Assembly (NCBI GenBank): GCA_034231615.1
Contig: CM067316.1
Location: 30,371,714-30,435,713 of the forward strand
DNA length: 64,000 nucleotides
DNA from: Meghimatium bilineatum
Lineage: Eukaryota > Mollusca > Gastropoda > Stylommatophora > Philomycidae
Reading direction: 5' to 3'
Part shown: piece after piece, positions 45,201 to 58,000 of the stretch
Position numbering within the stretch: position 1 is the first letter of the stretch
Layout of the letters: the number at the start of each line of letters is the position of its first letter
Position numbers and translations under genes: made by a program
Notes under the pieces: model-generated
The model's input: only the letters and a program-made list of their open reading frames with translations
Told to the model about the DNA's origin: nothing
Databases searched by the model: none

Positions 45201-47880
45201 TAATTTACTTGTATAAACAATTATTTGAAGCAAAATTGTATTGTCTATATATGTTATCCATGTTTACAAGAAGACCTATCGGCCCTTGTATAACTTATAC
45301 GAATATTATGTTATGTGTTGTTGTTACTGAGGATATTTCAATACCTGTACGGGATGTTTGTTGTTGTTGTAATGGTCCTTGTCTCGATTGGTCCGTTCGG
45401 GTGACTTTGTGTGCACGATTTGAATGGCTTGATGAAATCGCATCTTTTTTGGAGATGCGGTTAGTCAAGTACTGAAAAAGGCGTGTGCAATTGTTGCTAC
45501 GCGATTTGGTGCCGTAGAACGGATTGGTTCAATTCCCGTTAGTCTCAAGAATTTTAAAAAAAAAATTGTCCTCTGGCTTCCTACTTTAATTTACTTGTAT
45601 AAACAATTATTTGAAGCAAAATTGTATTGTCTATATATGTTATCCATGTTTACAAGAAGACCTATCGGCCCTTGTATAACTAATACGGATATTATGTTAT
45701 GTGTTTGTTGTTACTGAGGATATTTCAATACCTGTACGGGATGTTTGTTGTTGTTGTAATGGTCCTTGTCTCGATTGGTCCGTTCGGGTGACTTTGTGTG
45801 CACGATTTGAATGGCTTGATGAAATCGCATCTTTTTTGGAGATACGGTTAGTCAAGTACTGAAAAACGCGTGTGCAATTGTTGCTAGGCGATTTGGTGCC
45901 GTAGAACGGATTGGTTCAATTCCCGTTAGTCTCAAGAATTTATTTAAAAAAATTGTCCTCTGGCTTCCTACTTTAATTTACTTGTATAAACAATTATTTG
46001 AAGCAAAATTGTATTGTCTATATATGTTATCCATGTTTACAAGAAGACCTATCGGCCCTTGTATAACTAATACGGATATTATGTTATGTGTTTGTTGTTA
46101 CTGAGGATATTTCAATACCTGTACGGGATGTTTGTTGTTGTTGTAATGGTCCTTGTCTCGATTGGTCCGTTCGGGTGACTTTGTGTGCACGATTTGAATG
46201 GCTTGATGAAATCGCATCTTTTTTGGAGATACGGTTAGTCAAGTACTGAAAAACGCGTGTGCAATTGTTGCTAGGCGATTTGGTGCCGTAGTTCGGATTG
46301 GTTCAATTCCCGTTAGTCTCAAGAATTTAAAAAAAAAAAAATTGTCCTCTGGCTTCCTACTTTAATTTACTTGTATAAACAATTATTTGAAGCAAAATTG
46401 TATTGTCTATATATGTTATCCATGTTTACAAGAAGACCTATCGGCCCTTGTATAACTAATACGGATATTATGTTATGTGTTTGTTGTTACTGAGGATATT
46501 TCAATACCTGTACGGGATGTTTGTTGTTGTTGTAATGGTCCTTGTCTCGATTGGTCCGTTCGGGTGACTTTGTGTGCACGATTTGAATGGCTTGATGAAA
46601 TCGCATCATTTTTGGAGATGCGGTTAGTCAAGTACTGAAAAACGCGTGTGCAATTGTTGCTAGGCGATTTGGTGCCGTAGAACGGATTTGTTCAATTCCC
46701 GTTAGTCTCAAGAATTTAAAAAAAAAATTGTCCTCTGGCTTCCTACTTTAATTTACTTGTATAAACAATTATTTGAAGCAAAATTGTATTGTCTATATAT
46801 GTTATCCATGTTTACAAGAAGACCTATCGGCCCTTGTATAACTTATACGAATATTATGTTATGTGTTGTTGTTACTGAGGATATTTCAATACCTGTACGG
46901 GATGTTTGTTGTTGTTGTAATGGTCCTTGTCTCGATTGGTCCGTTCGGGTGACTTTGTGTGCACGATTTGAATGGCTTGATGAAATCGCATCTTTTTTGG
47001 AGATGCGGTTAGTCAAGTACTGAAAAAGGCGTGTGCAATTGTTGCTACGCGATTTGGTGCCGTAGAACGGATTGGTTCAATTCCCGTTAGTCTCAAGAAT
47101 TTTAAAAAAAAAATTGTCCTCTGGCTTCCTACTTTAATTTACTTGTATAAACAATTATTTGAAGCAAAATTGTATTGTCTATATATGTTATCCATGTTTA
47201 CAAGAAGACCTATCGGCCCTTGTATAACTAATACGGATATTATGTTATGTGTTTGTTGTTACTGAGGATATTTCAATACCTGTACGGGATGTTTGTTGTT
47301 GTTGTAATGGTCCTTGTCTCGATTGGTCCGTTCGGGTGACTTTGTGTGCACGATTTGAATGGCTTGATGAAATCGCATCTTTTTTGGAGATACGGTTAGT
47401 CAAGTACTGAAAAACGCGTGTGCAATTGTTGCTAGGCGATTTGGTGCCGTAGAACGGATTGGTTCAATTCCCGTTAGTCTCAAGAATTTATTTAAAAAAA
47501 TTGTCCTCTGGCTTCCTACTTTAATTTACTTGTATAAACAATTATTTGAAGCAAAATTGTATTGTCTATATATGTTATCCATGTTTACAAGAAGACCTAT
47601 CGGCCCTTGTATAACTAATACGGATATTATGTTATGTGTTTGTTGTTACTGAGGATATTTCAATACCTGTACGGGATGTTTGTTGTTGTTGTAATGGTCC
47701 TTGTCTCGATTGGTCCGTTCGGGTGACTTTGTGTGCACGATTTGAATGGCTTGATGAAATCGCATCTTTTTTGGAGATACGGTTAGTCAAGTACTGAAAA
47801 ACGCGTGTGCAATTGTTGCTAGGCGATTTGGTGCCGTAGTTCGGATTGGTTCAATTCCCGTTAGTCTCAAGAATTTAAAA
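42240..47880 (+). repeat. Higher-order repeat region A (about 5 monomers, 1.93 kb)
   Basis: Private variants recur at fixed distances. A TT deletion together with CGAATATTATG occurs near 43368, 45301 and 46849 (spacings 1933 and 1548). GTAGTTCGGATTGG occurs near 44356, 46290 and 47838. TCTCATGAATTT occurs near 42838 and 44773. The third copy lacks one monomer (1548 = 4 units). Confidence 0.85.
42362..42456 (+). other. tRNA-like, possible pol III module (representative monomer)
   Basis: In this monomer GAGAT at 42362 can pair with (G)TCTC ending at 42456. TAGT...ACTG gives a 4-bp D-like stem. TAGTCAAGTAC (42372-42382) fits an A box at 10 of 11 positions. GGTTCAATTCC (42436-42446) differs from the B-box consensus by one base. 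The A-to-B start distance is 64 nt, longer than in a plain tRNA and acceptable for an intron-bearing tRNA or a SINE. The T-arm stem has one mismatch. Nearly every monomer keeps these boxes. Transcription is not shown. Confidence 0.5.
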
Positions 47881-50800
47881 AAAAAAAAATTGTCCTCTGG
47901 CTTCCTACTTTAATTTACTTGTATAAACAATTATTTGAAGCAAAATTGTATTGTCTATATATGTTATCCATGTTTACAAGAAGACCTATCGGCCCTTGTA
48001 TAACTAATACGGATATTATGTTATGTGTTTGTTGTTACTGAGGATATTTCAATACCTGTACGGGATGTTTGTTGTTGTTGTAATGGTCCTTGTCTCGATT
48101 GGTCCGTTCGGGTGACTTTGTGTGCACGATTTGAATGGCTTGATGAAATCGCATATTTTTTGGAGATGCGGTTAGTCCAGTACTGAAAAACGCGTGTGCA
48201 ATTGTTGCAAGGCGATTTGGTGCCGTAGAACGGATTGGTTCAATTCCCGTTAGTCTCAAGAATTCTTTTTTTTTAAATTGTCCTCTGGCTTCCTACTTTA
48301 ATTTACTTGTATAAACAATTATTTGAAGCAAAATTGTATTGTCTATATATGTTATCCATGTTTACAAGAAGACCTATCGGCCCTTGTATAACTAATACGG
48401 ATATTATGTTATGTGTTTGTTGTTACTGAGGATATTTCAATACCTGTACGGGATGTTTGTTGTTGTTGTAATGGTCCTTGTCTCGATTGGTCCGTTCTGG
48501 TGACTTTGTGTGCACGATTTGAATGGCTTGATTAAATCGCATCTTTTTTGGAGATGCGGTTAGTCAAGTACTGAAAAACGCGTGTGCAATTGTTGCTAGG
48601 CGATTTGGTGCCGTAGAACGGATTGGTTCAATTCCCGTTAGTCTCAAGAATTTAAAAAAAAAATTGTCCTCTGGCTTCCTACTTTAATTTACTTGTATAA
48701 ACAATTATTTGAAGCAAAATTGTATTGTCTATATATGTTATCCATGTTTACAAGAAGACCTATCGGCCCTTGTATAACTAATACGGATATTATGTTATGT
48801 GTTTGTTGTTACTGAGGATATTTCAATACCTGTACGGGATGTTTGTTGTTGTTGTAATGGTCCTTGTCTCGATTGGTCCGTTCGGGTGACTTTGTGTGCA
48901 CGATTTGAATGGCTTGATGAAATCGCATCATTTTTGGAGATGCGGTTAGTCAAGTACTGAAAAACGCGTGTGCAATTGTTGCTAGGCAATTTGGTGCCGT
49001 AGAACGGATTTGTTCAATTCCCGTTAGTCTCAAGAATTTAAAAAAAAAATTGTCCTCTGGATTCCTACTTTAATTTACTTGTATAAACAATTATTTGAAG
49101 CAAAATTGTATTGTCTATATATGTTATCCATGTTTACAAGAAGACCTATCGGCTCTTGTATAACTTATACGAATATTATGTTATGTGTTTGTTGTTACTG
49201 AGGATATTTCAATACCTGTACGGGATGTTTGTTGTTGTTGTAATGGTCCTTGTCTCGATTGGTCCGTTCGGGTGACTTTGTGTGCACGATTTGAATGGCT
49301 TGATGAAATCGCATCTTTTTTGGAGATGCGGTTAGTCAAGTACTGAAAAAGGCGTGTGCAATTGTTGCTACGCGATTTGGTGCCGTAGAACGGATTGGTT
49401 CAATTCCCGTTAGTCTCAAGAATTTTTAAAAAAAAATTGTCCTCTGGCTTCCTACTTTAATTTACTTGTATAAACAATTATTTGAAGCAAAATTGTATTG
49501 TCTATATATGTTATCCATGTTTACAAGAAGACCTATCGGCCCTTGTATAACTAATGCGGATATTATGTTATGTGTTTGTTGTTACTGAGGATATTTCAAT
49601 ACCTGTACGGGATGTTTGTTGTTGTTGTAATGGTCCTTGTCTCGATTGGTCCGTTCTGGTGACTTTGTGTGCACGATTTGAATGGCTTGATGAAATCGCA
49701 TCTTTTTTGGAGATGCGGTTAGTCAAGTACTGAAAAACGCGTGTGCAATTGTTGCTAGGCGATTTGGTGCCGTAGAACGGATTGGTTCAATTCCCGTTAG
49801 TCTCAAGAATTCTTTTTTTTTAAATTGTCCTCTGGCTTCCTACTTTAATTTACTTGTATAAACAATTATTTGAAGCAAAATTGTATTGTCTATATATGTT
49901 ATCCATGTTTACAAGAAGACCTATCGGCCCTTGTATAACTAATACGGATATTATGTTATGTGTTTGTTGTTACTGAGGATATTTCAATACCTGTACGGGA
50001 TGTTTGTTGTTGTTGTAATGGTCCTTGTCTCGATTGGTCCGTTCGGGTGACTTTGTGTGCACGATTTGAATGGCTTGATGAAATCGCATCTTTTTTGGAG
50101 ATGCGGTTAGTCAAGTACTGAAAAACGCGTGTGCAATTGTTGCTAGGCGATTTGGTGCCGTAGAACGGATTGGTTCAATTCCCGTTAGTCTCAAGAATTC
50201 TTTTTTTTTAAATTGTCCTCTGGCTTCCTACTTTAATTTACTTGTATAAACAATTATTTGAAGCAAAATTGTATTGTCTATATATGTTATCCATGTTTAC
50301 AAGAAGACCTATCGGCCATTGTATAACTAATACCGATATTATGTTATGTGTTTGTTGTTACTGAGGATATTTCAATACCTGTACGGGATGTTTGTTGTTG
50401 TTGTAATGGTCCTTGTCTCGATTGGTCCGTTCGGGTGACTTTGTGTGCACGATTTGAATGGCTTGATGAAATCGCATCTTTTTTGGAGATACGGTTAGTC
50501 AAGTACTGAAAAACGCGTGTGCAATTGTTGCTAGGCGATTTGGTGCCGTAGAACGGATTGGTTCAATTCCCGTTAGTCTCAAGAATTTAAAAAAAAATAA
50601 TTGTCCTCTGGCTTCCTACTTTAATTTACTTGTATAAACAATTATTTGAAGCAAAATTGTATTGTCTATATATGTTATCCATGTTTACAAGAAGACCTAT
50701 CGGCCCTTGTATAACTAATACGGATATTATGTTATGTGTTTGTTGTTACTGAGGATATTTCAATACCTGTACGGGATGTTTGTTGTTGTTGTAATGGTCC

Positions 50801-52029
50801 TTGTCTCGATTGGTCCGTTCGGGTGACTTTGTGTGCACGATTTGAATGGCTTGATGAAATCGCATCTTTTTTGGAGATGCGGTTAGTCCAGTACTGAATA
50901 ACGCGTGTGCAATTGTTGCAAGGCGATTTGGTGCCGTAGAACGGATTGGTTCAATTCCCGTTAGTCTCAAGAATTCTTTTTTTTTAAATTGTCCTCTGGC
51001 TTCCTACTTTAATTTACTTGTATAAACAATTATTTGAAGCAAAATTGTATTGTCTATATATGTTATCCATGTTTACAAGAAGACCTATCGGCCCTTGTAT
51101 AACTAATACGGATATTATGTTATGTGTTTGTTGTTACTGAGGATATTTCAATACCTGTACGGGATGTTTGTTGTTGTTGTAATGGTCCTTGTCTCGATTG
51201 GTCCGTTCTGGTGACTTTGTGTGCACGATTTGAATGGCTTGATTAAATCGCATCTTTTTTGGAGATGCGGTTAGTCAAGTACTGAAAAACGCGTGTGCAA
51301 TTGTTGCTAGGCGATTTGGTGCCGTAGAACGGATTGGTTCAATTCCCGTTAGTCTCAAGAATTTAAAAAAAAAAATTGTCCTCTGGCTTCCTACTTTAAT
51401 TTACTTGTATAAACAATTATTTGAAGCAAAATTGTATTGTCTATATATGTTATCCATGTTTACAAGAAGACCTATCGGCCCTTGTATAACTAATACGGAT
51501 ATTATGTTATGTGTTTGTTGTTACTGAGGATATTTCAATACCTGTACGGGATGTTTGTTGTTGTTGTAATGGTCCTTGTCTCGATTGGTCCGTTCGGGTG
51601 ACTTTGTGTGCACGATTTGAATGGCTTGATGAAATCGCATCTTTTTTGGAGATACGGTTAGTCAAGTACTGAAAAACGCGTGTGCAATTGTTGCTAGGCG
51701 ATTTGGTGCCGTAGAACGGATTGGTTCAATTCCCGTTAGTCTCAAGAATTTAAAAAAAAAAAATTGTCCTCTGGCTTCCTACTTTAATTTACTTGTATAA
51801 ACAATTATTTGAAGCAAAATTGTATTGTCTATATATGTTATCCATGTTTACAAGAAGACCTATCGGCCCTTGTATAACTAATACGGATATTATGTTATGT
51901 GTTTGTTGTTACTGAGGATATTTCAATACCTGTACGGGATGTTTGTTGTTGTTGTAATGGTCCTTGTCTCGATTGGTCCGTTCGGGTGACTTTGTGTGCA
52001 CGATTTGAATGGCTTGATGAAATCGCATC

Positions 52030-55000
52030 TTTTTTGGAGATGCGGTTAGTCAAGTACTGAAAAAGGCGTGTGCAATTGTTGCTACGCGATTTGGTGCCGT
52101 AGAACGGATTGGTTCAATTCCCGTTAATCTCAAGAATTTTTTAAAAAAAATTGTCCTCTGGCTTCCTACTTTAATTTACTTGTATAAACAATTATTTGAA
52201 GCAAAATTGTATTGTCTATATATGTTATCCATGTTTACAAGAAGACCTATCGGCCCTTGTATAACTAATGCGGATATTATGTTATGTGTTTGTTGTTACT
52301 GAGGATATTTCAATACCTGTACGGGATGTTTGGTGTTGTTGTAATGGTCCTTGTCTCGATTGGTCCGTTCGGGTGACTTTGTGTGCACGATTTGAATGGC
52401 TTGATGAAATCGCATCTTTTTTGGAGATACGGTTAGTCAAGTACTGAAAAACGCGTGTGCAATTGTTGCTAGGCGATTTGGTGCCGTAGAACGGATTGGT
52501 TCAATTCCCGTTAGTCTCAAGAATTTAAAAAAAAAAAAATTGTCCTCTCGCTTCCTACTTTAATTTACTTGTATAAACAATTATTTGAAGCAAAATTGTA
52601 TTGTCTATATATGTTATCCATGTTTACAAGAAGACCTATCGGCCTTTGTATAACTAATACGGATATTATGTTATGTGTTTGTTGTTACTGAGGATATTTC
52701 AATACCTGTACGGGATGTTTGTTGTTGTTGTAATGGTCCTTGTCTCGATTGGTCCGTTCGGGTGACTTTGTGTGCACGATTTGAATGGCTTGATGAAATC
52801 GCATCTTTTTTGAAGATGCGGTTAGTCCAGTACTGAAAAACGCGTGTGCAATTGTTGCTAGGCGATTTGGTGCCGTAGAACGGATTGGTTCAATTCCCGT
52901 TAGTCTCAAGAATTTAAAAAAAAAAATTGTCCTCTGGCTTCCTACTTTAATTTACTTGTATAAACAATTATTTGAAGCAAAATTGTATTGTCTATATATG
53001 TTATCCATGTTTACAAGAAGACCTATCGGCCCTTGTATAACTAATACGGATATTATGTTATGTGTTTGTTGTTACTGAGGATATTTCAATACCTGTACGG
53101 GATGTTTGTTGTTGTTGTAATGGTCCTTGTCTCGATTGGTCCGTTCGGGTGACTTTGTGTGCACGATTTGAATGGCTTGATGAAATCGCATCTTTTTTGG
53201 AGATACGGTTAGTCAAGTACTGAAAAACGCGTGTGCAATTGTTGCTAGGCGATTTGGTGCCGTAGAACGGATTGGTTCAATTCCCGTTAGTCTCAAGAAT
53301 TTAAAAAAAAAAAATTGTCCTCTGGCTTCCTACTTTAATTTACTTGTATAAACAATTATTTGAAGCAAAATTGTATTGTCTATATATGTTATCCATGTTT
53401 ACAAGAAGACCTATCGGCCCTTGTATAACTAATACGGATATTATGTTATGTGTTTGTTGTTACTGAGGATATTTCAATACCTGTACGGGATGTTTGTTGT
53501 TGTTGTAATGGTCCTTGTCTCGATTGGTCCGTTCGGGTGACTTTGTGTGCACGATTTGAATGGCTTGATGAAATCGCATCATTTTTGGAGATGCGGTTAG
53601 TCAAGTACTGAAAAACGCGTGTGCAATTGTTGCTAGGCGATTTGGTGCCGTAGAACGGATTTGTTCAATTCCCGTTAGTCTCAAGAATTTAAAAAAAAAA
53701 TTGTCCTCTGGCTTCCTACTTTAATTTACTTGTATAAACAATTATTTGAAGCAAAATTGTATTGTCTATATATGTTATCCATGTTTACAAGAAGACCTAT
53801 CGGCCCTTGTATAACTTATACGAATATTATGTTATGTGTTGTTGTTACTGAGGATATTTCAATACCTGTACGGGATGTTTGTTGTTGTTGTAATGGTCCT
53901 TGTCTCGATTGGTCCGTTCGGGTGACTTTGTGTGCACGATTTGAATGGCTTGATGAAATCGCATCTTTTTTGGAGATGCGGTTAGTCAAGTACTGAAAAA
54001 GGCGTGTGCAATTGTTGCTACGCGATTTGGTGCCGTAGAACGGATTGGTTCAATTCCCGTTAGTCTCAAGAATTTTAAAAAAAAAATTGTCCTCTGGCTT
54101 CCTACTTTAATTTACTTGTATAAACAATTATTTGAAGCAAAATTGTATTGTCTATATATGTTATCCATGTTTACAAGAAGACCTATCGGCCCTTGTATAA
54201 CTAATACGGATATTATGTTATGTGTTTGTTGTTACTGAGGATATTTCAATACCTGTACGGGATGTTTGTTGTTGTTGTAATGGTCCTTGTCTCGATTGGT
54301 CCGTTCGGGTGACTTTGTGTGCACGATTTGAATGGCTTGATGAAATCGCATCTTTTTTGGAGATACGGTTAGTCAAGTACTGAAAAACGCGTGTGCAATT
54401 GTTGCTAGGCGATTTGGTGCCGTAGAACGGATTGGTTCAATTCCCGTTAGTCTCAAGAATTTATTTAAAAAAATTGTCCTCTGGCTTCCTACTTTAATTT
54501 ACTTGTATAAACAATTATTTGAAGCAAAATTGTATTGTCTATATATGTTATCCATGTTTACAAGAAGACCTATCGGCCCTTGTATAACTAATACGGATAT
54601 TATGTTATGTGTTTGTTGTTACTGAGGATATTTCAATACCTGTACGGGATGTTTGTTGTTGTTGTAATGGTCCTTGTCTCGATTGGTCCGTTCGGGTGAC
54701 TTTGTGTGCACGATTTGAATGGCTTGATGAAATCGCATCTTTTTTGGAGATGCGGTTAGTCAAGTACTGAAAAACGCGTGTGCAATTGTTGCTAGGCGAT
54801 TTGGTGCCGTAGAACGGATTGGTTCAATTCCCGTTAGTCTCAAGAATTTTAAAAAAAAAAATTGTCCTCTGGCTTCCTACTTTAATTTACTTGTATAAAC
54901 AATTATTTGAAGCAAAATTGTATTGTCTATATATGTTATCCATGTTTACAAGAAGACCTATCGGCCCTTGTATAACTAATACGGATATTATGTTATGTGT

Positions 55001-58000
55001 TTGTTGTTACTGAGGATATTTCAATACCTGTACGGGATGTTTGTTGTTGTTGTAATGGTCCTTGTCTCGATTGGTCCGTTCGGGTGACTTTGTGTGCACG
55101 ATTTGAATGGCTTGATGAAATCGCATCTTTTTTGGAGATGCGGTTAGTCAAGTACTGAAAAAGGCGTGTGCAATTGTTGCTACGCGATTTGGTGCCGTAG
55201 AACGGATTGGTTCAATTCCCGTTAATCTCAAGAATTTTTTAAAAAAAATTGTCCTCTGGCTTCCTACTTTAATTTACTTGTATAAACAATTATTTGAAGC
55301 AAAATTGTATTGTCTATATATGTTATCCATGTTTACAAGAAGACCTATCGGCCCTTGTATAACTAATGCGGATATTATGTTATGTGTTTGTTGTTACTGA
55401 GGATATTTCAATACCTGTACGGGATGTTTGGTGTTGTTGTAATGGTCCTTGTCTCGATTGGTCCGTTCGGGTGACTTTGTGTGCACGATTTGAATGGCTT
55501 GATGAAATCGCATCTTTTTTGGAGATACGGTTAGTCAAGTACTGAAAAACGCGTGTGCAATTGTTGCTAGGCGATTTGGTGCCGTAGAACGGATTGGTTC
55601 AATTCCCGTTAGTCTCAAGAATTTAAAAAAAAAAAAATTGTCCTCTGGCTTCCTACTTTAATTTACTTGTATAAACAATTATTTGAAGCAAAATTGTATT
55701 GTCTATATATGTTATCCATGTTTACAAGAAGACCTATCGGCCTTTGTATAACTAATACGGATATTATGTTATGTGTTTGTTGTTACTGAGGATATTTCAA
55801 TACCTGTACGGGATGTTTGTTGTTGTTGTGATGGTCCTTGTCTCGATTGGTCCGTTCTGGTGACTTTGTGTGCACGATTTGAATGGCTTGATTAAATCGC
55901 ATCTTTTTTGGAGATGCGGTTAGTCAAGTACTGAAAAACGCGTGTGCAATTGTTGCTAGGCGATTTGGTGCCGTAGAACGGATTGGTTCAATTCCCGTTA
56001 GTCTCAAGAATTCTTTTATTTTAAATTGTCCTCTGGCTTCCTACTTTAATTTACTTGTATAAACAATTATTTGAAGCAAAATTGTATTGTCTATATATGT
56101 TATCCATGTTTACAAGAAGACCTATCGGCCCTTGTATAACTAATACGGATATTATGTTATGTGTTTGTTGTTACTGAGGATATTTCAATACCTGTACGGG
56201 ATGTTTGTTGTTGTTGTAATGGTCCTTGTCTCGATTGGTCCGTTCGGGTGACTTTGTGTGCACGATTTGAATGGCTTGATGAAATCGCATCTTTTTTGAA
56301 GATGCGGTTAGTCCAGTACTGAAAAACGCGTGTGCAATTGTTGCTAGGCGATTTGGTGCCGTAGAACGGATTGGTTCAATTCCCGTTAGTCTCAAGAATT
56401 TAAAAAAAAAATTGTCCTCTGGCTTCCTACTTTAATTTACTTGTATAAACAATTATTTGAAGCAAAATTGTATTGTCTATATATGTTATCCATGTTTACA
56501 AGAAGACCTATCGGCCCTTGTATAACTAATACGGATATTATGTTATGTGTTTGTTGTTACTGAGGATATTTCAATACCTGTACGGGATGTTTGTTGTTGT
56601 TGTAATGGTCCTTGTCTCGATTGGTCCGTTCGGGTGACTTTGTGTGCACGATTTGAATGGCTTGATGAAATCGCATCTTTTTTGGAGATACGGTTAGTCA
56701 AGTACTGAAAAACGCGTGTGCAATTGTTGCTAGGCGATTTGGTGCCGTAGAACGGATTGGTTCAATTCCCGTTAGTCTCAAGAATTTAAAAAAAAAAAAT
56801 TGTCCTCTGGCTTCCTACTTTAATTTACTTGTATAAACAATTATTTGAAGCAAAATTGTATTGTCTATATATGTTATCCATGTTTACAAGAAGACCTATC
56901 GGCCCTTGTATAACTAATACGGATATTATGTTATGTGTTTGTTGTTACTGAGGATATTTCAATACCTGTACGGGATGTTTGTTGTTGTTGTAATGGTCCT
57001 TGTCTCGATTGGTCCGTTCGGGTGACTTTGTGTGCACGATTTGAATGGCTTGATGAAATCGCATCATTTTTGGAGATGCGGTTAGTCAAGTACTGAAAAA
57101 CGCGTGTGCAATTGTTGCTAGGCGATTTGGTGCCGTAGAACGGATTTGTTCAATTCCCGTTAGTCTCAAGAATTTTAAAAAAAAATTGTCCTCTGGCTTC
57201 CTACTTTAATTTACTTGTATAAACAATTATTTGAAGCAAAATTGTATTGTCTATATATGTTATCCATGTTTACAAGAAGACCTATCGGCCCTTGTATAAC
57301 TAATGCGGATATTATGTTATGTGTTTGTTGTTACTGAGGATATTTCAATACCTGTACGGGATGTTTGTTGTTGTTGTAATGGTCCTTGTCTCGATTGGTC
57401 CGTTCGGGTGACTTTGTGTGCACGATTTGAATGGCTTGATGAAATCGCATCTTTTTTGGAGATACGGTTAGTCAAGTACTGAAAAACGCGTGTGCAATTG
57501 TTGCTAGGCGATTTGGTGCCGTAGAACGGATTGGTTCAATTCCCGTTAGTCTCAAGAATTTATTTAAAAAAATTGTCCTCTGGCTTCCTACTTTAATTTA
57601 CTTGTATAAACAATTATTTGAAGCAAAATTGTATTGTCTATATATGTTATCCATGTTTACAAGAAGACCTATCGGCCCTTGTATAACTAATACGGATATT
57701 ATGTTATGTGTTTGTTGTTACTGAGGATATTTCAATACCTGTACGGGATGTTTGTTGTTGTTGTAATGGTCCTTGTCTCGATTGGTCCGTTCGGGTGACT
57801 TTGTGTGCACGATTTGAATGGCTTGATGAAATCGCATCTTTTTTGGAGATGCGGTTAGTCCAGTACTGAAAAACGCGTGTGCAATTGTTGCTAGGCGATT
57901 TGGTGCCGTAGAACGGATTGGTTCTATTCCCGTTAGTCTCAAGAATTTAAAAAAAAAATCCTCTGCCTTCCTACTTTAATTTACTTGTATAAACAATTAT

